Counted from the stretch's first letter, positions 41,067 through 49,103 are shown. The stretch is DNA of 64,000 nt from Bacteroides sp. ET71 (GCF_023336905.1 NZ_JAMBLS010000013.1:18139-82138); one strand, 5' to 3'. Made by a program: numbers and translations. Notes: generated from the sequence alone by a model not told the origin.

Positions 41067-42116
41067 TTATAATGTCCGGATATATATCCCCATCAGCGTG
41101 CCGGGCAGTTCCGCCAGCCCGTCATTGTCGGACTGCAGGATTTCTCCCAGTCCGGCAAAGGCCCCAGGCATCTGTTGTGAGATGCCGCGCAGTTCCTCCT
41201 TTTCCCGGGCGGAGAGCAGAACCGTGCAGATGCCGTCCATCGAGATGTAGGGCTGCAGTATCATGCACGCATATCCGAACGCCTGCGCCCTGGATTTCAC
41301 CTTGCCCTCGCGGATGTCATCGAGGCAGGCGACCGCATTCTGTATAATCCGGCGGTTGGTGCGCATGGCCATGTATATCATCGCATCCCGGTAGGAAATC
41401 TCCTTGTTCTCCGCAGCGAGGAAAACCAGCGAGCAGCACCGTTCCGTGTCTTTTGTCAGGTCCGACATATCCTCTCCGGCCAGACCGTCAAGGTGCGCAA
41501 GAAAGGTGCGGAACATGACATCCTCGTCCCTGATGAATGTTTTCAGGCCGGTAAGACTATGTATTCCGCCCTGCAATGTCCCGGCAAGCAACCGGCGGTA
41601 CGCCGAACGAATGCCGTCGCCGTCAACGGCAAGGGGCGGGATACTGTCAAGAGAACCGAAGAACGGTCTTATACTGTCTGCCGCATCCGTCAGTTCCTTG
41701 TCGCCGCAATAGGGAGAAGTCCTTTCCATGAGCGTGAACACGTCCTGATAGGAACGGGTTCCTGACCGGGCCAGACGGACGAACTCCGTGCGGAGCGAAT
41801 CGTGAATCTCGCCGCATTTGCCGTACAGGTCGGAATGTGGATTGCCGGAAGTGTCCTGCGCCGCATAGAAAAAGACGGAATCCTTGAGGGACTGCCAGCG
41901 GTTGACATATCCGGCCAGCTCTTCCGACGAAAGGGTGTCCATGCCTCTGATTTCACTCAGGAACCTGCCGTATGTTCCGACCGGGTCATCTTTCATTGGC
42001 GGCTCCGCACTGCCACTCCCGCCGCTGCAAGAAACGGACAGGGATATGGCTACTGAAGCGGCAACCAATCCGGCCAGAAGCGACCTTGATTTTGAATATG
42101 ATTTTGTTAATTCCAT
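41067..42116 (-). CDS. Lipoprotein (349 aa)
   Basis: 349 residues. The N-terminus has a basic start, a hydrophobic core (LLAGLVAASVAISLSV) and a lipobox-like SCSGG around Cys 30, so it is probably a lipid-anchored envelope protein. The mature part is helical and acidic; no domain recognised. First gene of the minus-strand operon, controlled from the operator-bearing divergent region 42117-42351. Confidence 0.75.
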   Translation of the reverse strand: MELTKSYSKSRSLLAGLVAASVAISLSVSCSGGSGSAEPPMKDDPVGTYGRFLSEIRGMDTLSSEELAGYVNRWQSLKDSVFFYAAQDTSGNPHSDLYGKCGEIHDSLRTEFVRLARSGTRSYQDVFTLMERTSPYCGDKELTDAADSIRPFFGSLDSIPPLAVDGDGIRSAYRRLLAGTLQGGIHSLTGLKTFIRDEDVMFRTFLAHLDGLAGEDMSDLTKDTERCCSLVFLAAENKEISYRDAMIYMAMRTNRRIIQNAVACLDDIREGKVKSRAQAFGYACMILQPYISMDGICTVLLSAREKEELRGISQQMPGAFAGLGEILQSDNDGLAELPGTLMGIYIRTL

Positions 42117-42141
42117 ATTGTATTTTCATATTAAAACGACA

Positions 42142-42323
42142 CAAAACTATATAATATTTGCCATAAAACGCCATGTAAAACGAGAATTTGACAATTATTT
42201 TTCTTCATATTCAACAGTATGATTTACAATGAAAACAAGTGAAAGAAAAAGTAGGGTCCGGATATGATTTTTTGAATAAATACGGCAGAGTATGATTTCA
42301 AACAAATAAAAATATTACCTTTG
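42142..42323. promoter_or_regulatory. Divergent promoters with three operator half-sites
   Basis: Minus strand: CAAAACTA (42142-42149) reads TAGTTTTG, a -7 box for the lipoprotein operon. Plus strand: TACCTTTG (42316-42323) is the -7 box for the gene at 42352. Half-sites of the TATGATTT operator lie at 42216, 42261 and 42287-42298, the last over the plus -33 region. This matches operators at 3265-3386 and 59918-59957. Confidence 0.6.
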
Positions 42324-42351
42324 TATCAGTTATCATTTTAAGTGCAAGAAA

Positions 42352-42984
42352 ATGGCAAAAGTAGGATACATATTCAAGGCTAATCACTATGACTCATACG
42401 AGGCCGATAAGGAGTGGATGCTGAATTTCGGCTGTGTACAGGTGATAGAGGAAGAGACTGACCATGAACTGATGCGTCCGCAATGGAAACAGCTCATGAA
42501 TGCCCTTGACCGGGGCGACGAGCTTGTGGTATCGAAGTTCAGCAACGCGGTTCGCGGGGTGCGTGAGCTTGCCGTCTGCATAGAGATGTGCAGGATCAAG
42601 GTCGTGCGCCTGATTTCCATCCATGACAGGATTGACAGCCGTAACGAGCTGTTCAAGGAGACTACGGCGGCAGAGGTTCTCGAAATGGTCGGAGCCCTCC
42701 CGGAAGAAATAGCCGCACTGCGGAAGTCTTCCAGCCATATCATGATGTTCCAGAAGAATATCAAGTCGCCGGCCAAGACGGAGAAAACTTTATCCAGGAC
42801 TGAGAGGGAAAGGACCATCGTGGACATGTATAACAACGGCTATTCCATCGACGACATTGCCAGCGTAAGCGGATTCAGCAGCAGGAGCTCGATATTCCGC
42901 ATACTGAACAAATACAATGTCGATTTGAACAGGGGCCGGACCAAAGGACCGAGACGAAAAAAGGGAACAGAGGAAACGGAATGA
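42352..42984 (+). CDS. Serine-recombinase-like protein without the catalytic serine (210 aa)
   Basis: 210 residues with the outline of a small resolvase: MAKVGYIFKANHYDSYEADK, a GDELVVSKFSNAVRGVRELA stretch, and a C-terminal HTH (YNNGYSIDDIASVSGFSSRS). In active resolvases the first beta strand ends in R-x-S-T with the nucleophilic Ser; here FKANHYDS replaces it, and the usual Asp-Arg motif in K-x-D-R is also changed. It may act as a DNA-binding regulator, not an enzyme. Own promoter carries the element-wide operator. Confidence 0.72.
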   Translation: MAKVGYIFKANHYDSYEADKEWMLNFGCVQVIEEETDHELMRPQWKQLMNALDRGDELVVSKFSNAVRGVRELAVCIEMCRIKVVRLISIHDRIDSRNELFKETTAAEVLEMVGALPEEIAALRKSSSHIMMFQKNIKSPAKTEKTLSRTERERTIVDMYNNGYSIDDIASVSGFSSRSSIFRILNKYNVDLNRGRTKGPRRKKGTEETE

Positions 42985-43036
42985 CATTCATTTCATTATT
43001 TACAGACATTACCGATAATAATTAAAACAAAGAAAT

Positions 43037-43579
43037 ATGAACGAACAATATGCCAAATGTATTCCTTTTGACGCTAACGTAAAGGGAAGAATCGGAGGAA
43101 ATCCTCCACAGATAGTAGAGAACAGTATTCCTGACGGATATTTGTTTTATGCAACATTGGTGCATCCGGAGAAAGAAAACAGGATGCTGTCTATTTTTAT
43201 ACATGGTGACTTTAACTCATTATTACAGGATAATATTTATCCATCTATAGCTGTAAAAGTCATTGAACATGAGTATTCAGAAATGGGTTCTCGTTCAGAA
43301 AAAAGCATCAAAAAATTATCTATCAATTCTATCAGCGTTTATTATTATCCACAAGACAGTGATTTTCAATTTATCAAAGTAGGTGGTGAACCACGTTTTA
43401 TTCAGTGGAAAGATTACTATTATGAGGAATTGGAAAAAGACGGATATTCATTCTATTTGCAGATAGACGAAGAAGGCTATAGGGATGGTATGCACTGTGT
43501 ATTTGCGTATGGTGCTTTGTATTTGTATAAGCACAATGTAACCGGTGAAATTATCGCAGGCTTCTGGCAATGTTCTTAA
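43037..43579 (+). CDS. YwqG/DUF1963-like orphan immunity-type protein (180 aa)
   Basis: 180 residues, soluble. NVKGRIGGNPPQIVENSIPD and the C-terminal FAYGALYLYKHNVTGEIIAG resemble the YwqG/DUF1963 pattern (IGG-x-P near the start), a family used as immunity proteins. First gene of the array 43.0-46.8 kb in which genes are separated by cassette-type intergenic elements. Assignment is tentative. Confidence 0.65.
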   Translation: MNEQYAKCIPFDANVKGRIGGNPPQIVENSIPDGYLFYATLVHPEKENRMLSIFIHGDFNSLLQDNIYPSIAVKVIEHEYSEMGSRSEKSIKKLSINSISVYYYPQDSDFQFIKVGGEPRFIQWKDYYYEELEKDGYSFYLQIDEEGYRDGMHCVFAYGALYLYKHNVTGEIIAGFWQCS

Positions 43580-43640
43580 ACTGGTCTGTAACATGTAGCT
43601 GCTCCGTTTGACAGGGCAAGATATGATCCATTATCAACAT
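43580..43640 (+). repeat. Intergenic cassette element, divergent copy 3
   Basis: CTGTAACATGTAGCTGCTCCG then TTGACAGGGCAAGATATGAT. It has the size and position of the other elements but is weakly conserved (TAACATG-like start). Confidence 0.4.
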
Positions 43641-43655
43641 TCAAACAATAATAAT

Positions 43656-43991
43656 ATGAATCAAGAAGAGTTCCAATTATACAGAGACGAAATTGTCGAA
43701 TTAACTCATCTGCTGAAAGAAGAATGGATTGATTTGAAAGTGTTGCTACAAAGTTGCAATTTGGATGTAGAGCACGGCCTTCTAATAAATTATTATGAAG
43801 ATGAGTTTGATAATCAATATGGCTATTTCATTAATCCTGATGCCCAGCTTTTCTATTTTGAAATAGATAAAGACGAACATATAAAAGCTACACATAAGGA
43901 AATAGATGGCAGTATTGAAACAAGCTGTCCTCAATATGTTGTTGCTTTAGAGGAATTGAATAATCTTGCGAACAAACGGCGAACTGACTGA
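43656..43991 (+). CDS. Orphan immunity-type protein (111 aa)
   Basis: 111 residues from 43656 (MNQEEFQLYRDEIVELTHLL). Acidic, with a compact alpha/beta look (LLINYYEDEFDNQYGYFINP, LFYFEIDKDEHIK), as in SUKH-like or other small immunity proteins. No firm family. Ends at the next cassette element. Confidence 0.65.
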   Translation: MNQEEFQLYRDEIVELTHLLKEEWIDLKVLLQSCNLDVEHGLLINYYEDEFDNQYGYFINPDAQLFYFEIDKDEHIKATHKEIDGSIETSCPQYVVALEELNNLANKRRTD

Positions 43992-44022
43992 ATAGGCGGA
44001 ACGCTGCCGGACATTAGCAACC
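43985..44022 (+). repeat. Intergenic cassette element, copy 4
   Basis: CTGAATAGGCGGAACGCTG followed by CCGGACATTAGC. It shares GGCGGAACGCTG with copy 7 (46336) and closely matches copy 5 (44663). Confidence 0.55.
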
Positions 44023-44038
44023 CACAAATAAAAATGGT

Positions 44039-44656
44039 ATGACGACAAAAAAATATGCGGATTTTATAGAGAAACAGACACGAAGTATAATTAATGTCTC
44101 CGCTGAACCAATCTTTGGAGAATATATACTCCGAATCAATGGAAAGAAGATAGGTGTCTTGTATCAGAATCAGTGCTATCTCTTTCTTACCGACAAAGGG
44201 AAAGAGTTGTTGCCTGATGCAAAAGTCTGTCGTCCATATAAAAATCCGCCGGGAGAAAAGGATTTCATTTTAGTAGAAGATACGGCCAATAAGGAATTGC
44301 TTTGTTCTTTATTTAAAGCCATTTATGAGGATTTATATGCCGAGAAGGATTTAATCTATGATTTTTCTTCTATATTTTCTTTCAATAGTGGTTTCACAGA
44401 CGATATTGAAAGGGCATACGACGACTTTGTTGTCTTATTATCTTATTCTTGGGAGAATGGTTTCCTAAAAGAACGTCCGACAGACACAAAAGGAAGAATT
44501 ATAAAGTTTGAATTTCTTAGGAGGGATTTAACTGATGAAGGGAAAAAATACTTCTTTCCGTTCGGTCAAAAATTCATTTCATATACAGACCGGACGCAAA
44601 AGACACCTTCTGAGAAACTGATGAGTAAATGGCTGAACGAGGTAAAAAACAAATAA
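44039..44656 (+). CDS. TfoX-N-like orphan immunity-type protein (205 aa)
   Basis: 205 residues. The N-terminal ~110 residues (FGEYILRINGKKIGVLYQNQ, YLFLTDKGKELLPDAKVC, CSLFKAIYEDL) resemble the TfoX N-terminal domain. The C-terminal half is a separate helical region. In this array setting it is more likely cargo or immunity than a competence regulator. Bounded by cassette elements on both sides. Confidence 0.68.
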   Translation: MTTKKYADFIEKQTRSIINVSAEPIFGEYILRINGKKIGVLYQNQCYLFLTDKGKELLPDAKVCRPYKNPPGEKDFILVEDTANKELLCSLFKAIYEDLYAEKDLIYDFSSIFSFNSGFTDDIERAYDDFVVLLSYSWENGFLKERPTDTKGRIIKFEFLRRDLTDEGKKYFFPFGQKFISYTDRTQKTPSEKLMSKWLNEVKNK

Positions 44657-44662
44657 AATTGG

Positions 44663-44713
44663 TCGCTAACAAACGGCAGTACCAACTGAACAGGTAGAAC
44701 GCTGGAGAACATT
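44663..44713 (+). repeat. Intergenic cassette element, copy 5
   Basis: Contains TAACAAACGGCAGTACC, CTGAACAGGTAGAACGCTGG and AGAACATTC. It is nearly the same as copy 7 (46336-46384). The TAACAA..CGGC start is reminiscent of integron attC ends, but no second half with a matching inverted end is seen. Confidence 0.62.
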
Positions 44714-44717
44714 CAGT

Positions 44718-45686
44718 ATGATATATATTCGTAAACAAACATCACAGGAAATTGAAGATATAACCTTGATGCAAGGTGAATCTATACAATTATTTGGCAA
44801 GCAGGGTTATACTGTGAGTCAATTGCAGTCCATTAATAAATTGCTTGAAATGAATGATTGCACGATCTGTATTGATTGTGATTTAGGGACAAGTAATGAA
44901 AATGAAGACTTGATACATAATCTCAGTGTTATTGAATTTTTGAGTAATGTACGGCATTTGCTTGTCTCCAACTTCCCGTATAAAGCAGAATTGGATTCCA
45001 TCGACTTTGTTCAATATACTCCATTACTGCAAAGTCTTTCAATTTTAGGTCTGGTCAAGAGAAGCATATCATTGCAACCCCTGCAGAAATTGAAGGTCTT
45101 AGATACTCTTAATTTCGGGAACTATTTGGACATAACGAAAAAACAGCTTTCCGTCATCAATGGTTTACCAAATCTTAAAGAATTGAAAGTCAATAAAATT
45201 GATGCGTCGGGCCTGAATCCTAACCTCAATATGAGGAAGTTATCCATATTCTCCAGACTGATAAACGGCGAGTGTTTGCCTGACAAATTCCCGAATTTGG
45301 AATATCTGTATCTAAAAAGACAGACGAAATGCTCGGACTTTTCGTGGATTTCCAAGCTGGTTAATCTGAAAAAACTTTATCTGCACTGGACTTTCAGTCT
45401 TGAAACCTTGCCGGACTTGTCAAAACTGAGTAACTTGGAACTGCTGGAGTTGACAGGCTGTCCTAATCTGCGCTATGGTATTGACAGTATCAGCTCTCTT
45501 CCGAATTTGCAGCGCTTTGTTGCAACGGAGCTGACATGTCTGACAACCGAAGAACTGGAAAGATCATTATCTCATTTGAAAACCTTGAAATCCGTTTATA
45601 TTTATTATAGGAATAATAATGCGGAGAACAGGGCAATGGAAAAGTTAATGGAAAAGTATAATTGGGTGAGTCATCCCAACACATAA
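44718..45686 (+). CDS. Leucine-rich-repeat orphan immunity-type protein (322 aa)
   Basis: 322 residues. From ~residue 105 on, repeats of the LRR type are visible (LQSLSILGLVKRSISLQPL, LPNLKELKVNKIDASGLNPN, FPNLEYLYLKRQTK, LVNLKKLYLHWTFSLETLP, LSNLELLELTGCPNL). LRR proteins of this kind occur among immunity proteins of contact-dependent toxins in Bacteroidetes. Starts 5 bases after cassette copy 5. Confidence 0.72.
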   Translation: MIYIRKQTSQEIEDITLMQGESIQLFGKQGYTVSQLQSINKLLEMNDCTICIDCDLGTSNENEDLIHNLSVIEFLSNVRHLLVSNFPYKAELDSIDFVQYTPLLQSLSILGLVKRSISLQPLQKLKVLDTLNFGNYLDITKKQLSVINGLPNLKELKVNKIDASGLNPNLNMRKLSIFSRLINGECLPDKFPNLEYLYLKRQTKCSDFSWISKLVNLKKLYLHWTFSLETLPDLSKLSNLELLELTGCPNLRYGIDSISSLPNLQRFVATELTCLTTEELERSLSHLKTLKSVYIYYRNNNAENRAMEKLMEKYNWVSHPNT

Positions 45687-45689
45687 AGG

Positions 45690-45735
45690 TACATAACATG
45701 CGGCTCAACCTCTTCTGAAAAAGACCGATATGAAC
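45690..45735 (+). repeat. Intergenic cassette element, copy 6
   Basis: ATAACATGCGGCTCAACC then TCTTCTGAAAAAGACCG. The CTGAAAA block matches copies 1 and 2, and TAACATGCGGC matches the front of copies 2, 5 and 7. Confidence 0.5.
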
Positions 45736-45775
45736 AAAGATGCATAAAAAAAAGAATTAGACAAATAGATAGGAA

Positions 45776-46318
45776 ATGAAAACGATAAAAGAATTGCTTG
45801 ATGTGGCCATATCCATTGAAGATGAATTGAAGGATGCACAGTTTAAACCCCAATTAGGTGTGTCTATAGATTTCTCCAAAGGTGTGCCTACTCTTGAAAA
45901 TGGGGTTTACCGTAAGCCTTCGCCAATGCTGAAGGAAAGATTTGAGGCATTCGGGAAATGGGTCAACGCTACTCATGGTGACTGGCTTGATACGAAAGAA
46001 ATGGAAAGCCTTTGGAACGAAAGTGCAGAGGATGAACGGCTGTCTGGGATTGCTGGAAGTGTAAAAGCTTCAATGGGTAATTGGGAAGACCATGCAACCG
46101 GGCTATTTGCACTACACAGGATTTCCATTTTTGCCGCAAGCGATAACAGTTATGAAATGATTTGTCTAATCTGGTTTGACGGCACAGTTGAACCTGAATT
46201 ATGGGTGTATGATTCTAATGGCGAAAGTCGATATAAAGACTTAGCTTCTTACCTGCAGGCATATATAGATGACGATGTTTCTGCTTGCTCCGTAAAATGG
46301 AAATTAGCCGAAATGTAA
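45776..46318 (+). CDS. Orphan immunity-type protein, SUKH-like look (180 aa)
   Basis: 180 residues, acidic, aromatic-rich (NWEDHATGLFALHRISIFAA, EMICLIWFDGTVEPELWVYD). The regular strand pattern and size resemble SUKH/SMI1-type immunity proteins, but the match is weak. It lies between cassette copies 6 and 7. Confidence 0.65.
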   Translation: MKTIKELLDVAISIEDELKDAQFKPQLGVSIDFSKGVPTLENGVYRKPSPMLKERFEAFGKWVNATHGDWLDTKEMESLWNESAEDERLSGIAGSVKASMGNWEDHATGLFALHRISIFAASDNSYEMICLIWFDGTVEPELWVYDSNGESRYKDLASYLQAYIDDDVSACSVKWKLAEM

Positions 46319-46335
46319 TTCTTTTATTAATGTGA

Positions 46336-46384
46336 TATTAACAAATGGCAGTGCGACTGGACAGGCGGAACGCTGGAGAACAAT
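46336..46384 (+). repeat. Intergenic cassette element, copy 7
   Basis: TAACAAATGGCAGTGCGACT, GGACAGGCGGAACGCTGG, AGAACAATAT. It aligns almost base for base with copy 5. Confidence 0.62.
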
Positions 46385-46407
46385 ATACACTCTAAAAAGC
46401 AAAAGAA

Positions 46408-46803
46408 ATGAACAACAATGATTTCATAAACTATTTGAAACACACTCTGCATAATGCAGGAGATGGGTTGATTCGTCAGATTAAAATTAATTTGGCAGAA
46501 TGCCAAATCATTTTGGAACTATCAGTAGAAAGTCCAGATGGGTGGCTTAACCTTGAAATCATTGCAGAAAACATATCGGAATTTACTATAAGACAAAAAC
46601 GAAATGAAGATTTACAGATCATCTTTAATATGGATATACAATGCATTGATGGTCTATATTGGTTCAATTTAGACTGTGTAGGCTCAGAGAACGACACAGA
46701 TCAAATCCGTACATCCAGTTTCTATTTTGTATGTAAAACTTTTAATGTTAGTTTCTTGCCCTATCGAGAGAGAAGCGACGGAACAGGAACAGTTCTTACA
46801 TAA
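46408..46803 (+). CDS. Orphan immunity-type protein (131 aa)
   Basis: 131 residues, soluble alpha/beta-looking (QIKINLAECQIILELSVESP, LDCVGSENDTDQIRTS). No family recognised. Last gene of the array, followed by a bidirectional terminator. Confidence 0.65.
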   Translation: MNNNDFINYLKHTLHNAGDGLIRQIKINLAECQIILELSVESPDGWLNLEIIAENISEFTIRQKRNEDLQIIFNMDIQCIDGLYWFNLDCVGSENDTDQIRTSSFYFVCKTFNVSFLPYRERSDGTGTVLT

Positions 46804-46842
46804 ATAAAAGGCTGCCCGAGGAACAGGCAGCTTGTCTTTTAT
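46801..46842. terminator. Bidirectional intrinsic terminator
   Basis: GCTGCC (46811-46816) pairs with GGCAGC (46826-46831). TTGTCTTTT follows on the plus strand and CCTTTTATTTA on the minus strand. It separates the immunity array from the convergent toxin-antitoxin-like operon. Confidence 0.7.
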
Positions 46843-47126
46843 AAAATGGGGTCATTTTTTATGGCCATGTTAGCAATATCCTCAAAGTCGTGCGGCTTCT
46901 TTCGGCCTTGGGATTTTTCGGCGAAGTACATATACAGGTCGCTGCCAGCGATATAACCCAGAAAAGCGTCTATTGTATAGTTCGTTTCTCCCGATTCTAT
47001 CGCTTTCACCTGTTCTATCCGTATGTTCCCGTTTTGCGCGACCTTGTAGGCTGTCAGACCTCTTTCCTCTCTAAAGGCCTTAAGGCGCTCACCCAAGACC
47101 TCCCTGTATGCTTTTTTATTATCCAT
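46839..47126 (-). CDS. XRE-type helix-turn-helix protein, probable antitoxin (95 aa)
   Basis: 95 residues. The N-terminal HTH is clear: LGERLKAFREERGLTAYKVA then NIRIEQVKAIESGETNYTID. The acidic C-terminus could bind a toxin. It overlaps the upstream 123-aa gene by 8 bases, in toxin-first order as in HigBA. A palindrome lies in the promoter region (47527-47540). Confidence 0.75.
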   Translation of the reverse strand: MDNKKAYREVLGERLKAFREERGLTAYKVAQNGNIRIEQVKAIESGETNYTIDAFLGYIAGSDLYMYFAEKSQGRKKPHDFEDIANMAIKNDPIL

Positions 47127-47490
47127 TGTGTTTGTTGAATTTTTTAGTCAGGTAACTAACCAATATGGGGTCATCCGTGTAGAAATTGTTTCCGCTTTCA
47201 CCCGGACAGATGGCAACATAGCCTATACCGTTGCTCGCCGGACGCTGGTAAAGGTTAAAATCGTCCATACCGTCGCCTTGATACTCGTATGGTATGGTAG
47301 CAAAGTACGCAATGTATTCGCGCCGTGTCTTGTACTCGTTGCGAACATATCCGTTGGGCATACGGCTGATATGTCTTTCCTTGGCTGCATTAAAAGCGCT
47401 GCGGTCTATGTTCTTAAATTCTTTTCTGCGACCGTCATATTTGCGCCAAAACCAGTCTTTCTGTTTGTATATTCTGAAATCCCCGTCCAT
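47119..47490 (-). CDS. Probable toxin partner of the HTH gene (123 aa)
   Basis: Start at 47490 (MDGDFRIYKQKDWFWRKYDG) is preferred: the longer in-frame version to 47715 runs through AT-rich promoter sequence. The protein is basic and aromatic-rich (RREYIAYFATIPYEYQ), 123 residues. Toxin role rests on size, basic charge, overlap with the HTH gene and an upstream palindrome; no family is recognised. Confidence 0.55.
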   Translation of the reverse strand: MDGDFRIYKQKDWFWRKYDGRRKEFKNIDRSAFNAAKERHISRMPNGYVRNEYKTRREYIAYFATIPYEYQGDGMDDFNLYQRPASNGIGYVAICPGESGNNFYTDDPILVSYLTKKFNKHNG

Positions 47491-47526
47491 CTTGTTGAAT
47501 TGCTTATTGTTATACCACAAATATAC

Positions 47527-47540
47527 TACAAATATTTGTA
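47527..47540. promoter_or_regulatory. Palindromic operator of the toxin-antitoxin-like pair
   Basis: TACAAATATTTGTA is a perfect 14-bp palindrome. On the minus strand it lies next to a TATATTTG -7-like box upstream of the 47490 start, in position for autoregulation by the HTH protein. Confidence 0.5.
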
Positions 47541-47711
47541 CTATCCAAATCTTGGATTCAAAATTATCTAAGAAATTATAATATTTGTTCTGAGGCTCAC
47601 AGGAGGGTATAATCCTATTTTCAAGGCCGGATAAAATTTGCAATTTGCCGTTCAGATACAGAAACGAACCTGGGCATGTAACCATGTATGCTTCGGGCAC
47701 GACCTCGGCTT

Positions 47712-47935
47712 CCATTATATAATTATATATTTATATATTTATATATTTATGCAACCATATATTTATATAACTATATATCAATAGTATCTAAAAACATAGT
47801 TCAATGCGCTTTATATTGTTAGTTTATACTGAATGTATCTCAATGATATACAAATAAATAAATCACAAATTGAATTATATAATTATATAACTATATAAAA
47901 TCATAAATATATAATTATTAACTGTTTTCTCTTGG
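47712..47935. repeat. AT-rich iterons upstream of parA (centromere-like)
   Basis: Many overlapping copies of TATATAATTATATAA-like and ATATATTTATATATT-like units occupy 47714-47790 and 47872-47930. Another block lies after the ParB-like gene (49025-49095). Iterated sites flanking ParA-type operons commonly act as partition sites. Interval 47491-47995 holds no gene. Confidence 0.55.
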
Positions 47936-47954
47936 ATATTAGCCGATAATTTTG

Positions 47955-47978
47955 CATCTTTGCAGGTGAATCATACAG
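47955..47978 (+). promoter_or_regulatory. parA promoter with possible operator half-site
   Basis: CATCTTTG (47955-47962) is a near-consensus -7 box, followed at 47969-47976 by AATCATAC, the inverted core of the element-wide TATGATTT operator. The match is short, so it is only a candidate. Confidence 0.4.
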
Positions 47979-47995
47979 TATAAATTCGCATAGAC

Positions 47996-48652
47996 ATGAA
48001 AAACAAGATTGTCATATTCAGCAACATCAAAGGAGGCGTTGGCAAGACGACCCTCTGTGCCTTGTTCGCAAATCATCTTATAGAGCATGGCTTCCCCTCA
48101 TTTGTGATAGATGCGGACCTTCAGGCATCGCTGTTCCGTCACCGTCAACGTGAAAAGGACGCCGCTCCGGACGCGCAGATTCCGTGGAACGTGGATATGC
48201 TTGACACGTCCGACCATAAACGGCTCGTGCAGGTCATGGGCAAACTGAAAGAAGTGCCGGGCATCGTGCTGATAGACTGTCCGGGAAACCTGAACGACCG
48301 CAACCTGGCATACATCTACCAATCGGCGGACACGGCAATTATACCCATATCATTCGACGCGGACACTGTGGACGCCACAGGCATATTCGTCAAGGCTCTG
48401 AAGTCGGTGTCATCAGCCGGCCTGATTTTCATCCCCAACCGAATCAACGCGGCCGAGAGGAAGGCGGAAGAGATACGGCAACGGGAACAGACAATCGGGT
48501 ATCTCGGGTTGGTAGGCACCGTTACACCGATGGTGAGGCAGAGCGTGGCCATAAAAAGATATTCCACGCTGTACCCGTTGGAGAAAAACCAGACGGAACT
48601 GCTTGAACCGGCTTTCAATAAAATAATAGAGGAACTTGATCTTAAAAAATAA
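47996..48652 (+). CDS. parA: ParA-family ATPase
   Basis: 218 residues. The deviant Walker A motif KGGVGKTT lies at residues 12-19, followed by VIDADLQASLF and Walker B-like GIVLIDCPGNLND. It is the size of small ParA/Soj proteins and is followed 5 bases later by a DUF3408-like gene, the pairing also found at the head of CTnDOT-type transfer regions (TraA/TraB). Role: partition or positioning of the excised element. Confidence 0.87.
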   Translation: MKNKIVIFSNIKGGVGKTTLCALFANHLIEHGFPSFVIDADLQASLFRHRQREKDAAPDAQIPWNVDMLDTSDHKRLVQVMGKLKEVPGIVLIDCPGNLNDRNLAYIYQSADTAIIPISFDADTVDATGIFVKALKSVSSAGLIFIPNRINAAERKAEEIRQREQTIGYLGLVGTVTPMVRQSVAIKRYSTLYPLEKNQTELLEPAFNKIIEELDLKK

Positions 48653-48657
48653 AGGCT

Positions 48658-49020
48658 ATGGCAAAGAACAGCAGACCGGAAATAGACAACCCGCTTGCGA
48701 ACATGGGACTGGACGACATCGTGCGGGGTATAACGACACCAGGCAAGGACAAAGAACCCGTCGTGGATGCGAACGGCGGCCCTGCCGCAGAAAAGGAGAC
48801 AAAGCGCCGCAAGAGAGGCAAGAAAGCCTTTGAGGAAAACCTCGCAAAATACACCGGCATAAGCGAACAGGGATTTGCCATCTGGCTTCCCAAAGAGGTA
48901 AAGAAACGGCTTGAACTAATCCGCCTCAATGCGCACCGTAATATCCCTTTGAGGTCGCTTGCAGCCGCAATAATAATGACTTACATTGAAGAAAATGAGG
49001 AGAACCTCAATGAGTTATAG
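48658..49020 (+). CDS. DUF3408-like DNA-binding partner of ParA (120 aa)
   Basis: 120 residues. A disordered charged N-terminus (ETKRRKRGKKAFEENLAKY) leads to a ribbon-helix-helix-like C-terminus (GFAIWLPKEVKKRLELIRLN then PLRSLAAAIIMTYIEE). It fits the DUF3408 group that partners ParA in Bacteroidales elements and probably binds the flanking AT-rich iterons. Confidence 0.78.
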   Translation: MAKNSRPEIDNPLANMGLDDIVRGITTPGKDKEPVVDANGGPAAEKETKRRKRGKKAFEENLAKYTGISEQGFAIWLPKEVKKRLELIRLNAHRNIPLRSLAAAIIMTYIEENEENLNEL

Positions 49021-49024
49021 AATT

Positions 49025-49095
49025 GATATTATTATAATATATAATTATATAAAATCATAATTATATAAGTGCATAATTATATGGTTATATAAAAA
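49025..49095. repeat. AT-rich iterons after the DUF3408-like gene
   Basis: TATATAATTATATAA, ATAATTATATAA and ATAATTATATGG units repeat here, like those at 47712-47935. Second candidate partition-site block. Confidence 0.5.
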
Positions 49096-49103
49096 AGTAG
49101 AGT

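Noticed and set aside
44663-46384. Intergenic elements considered as true integron attC sites
   Set aside because: Only a TAACAA...CGGC-like front is seen; the matching inverted second end and an IntI-type integrase are missing. Kept as a finding but not annotated as attC.
47712-49095. AT-rich repeats considered as a CRISPR array
   Set aside because: The repeats are short, overlapping and have no regular unique spacers, and no cas genes are present.
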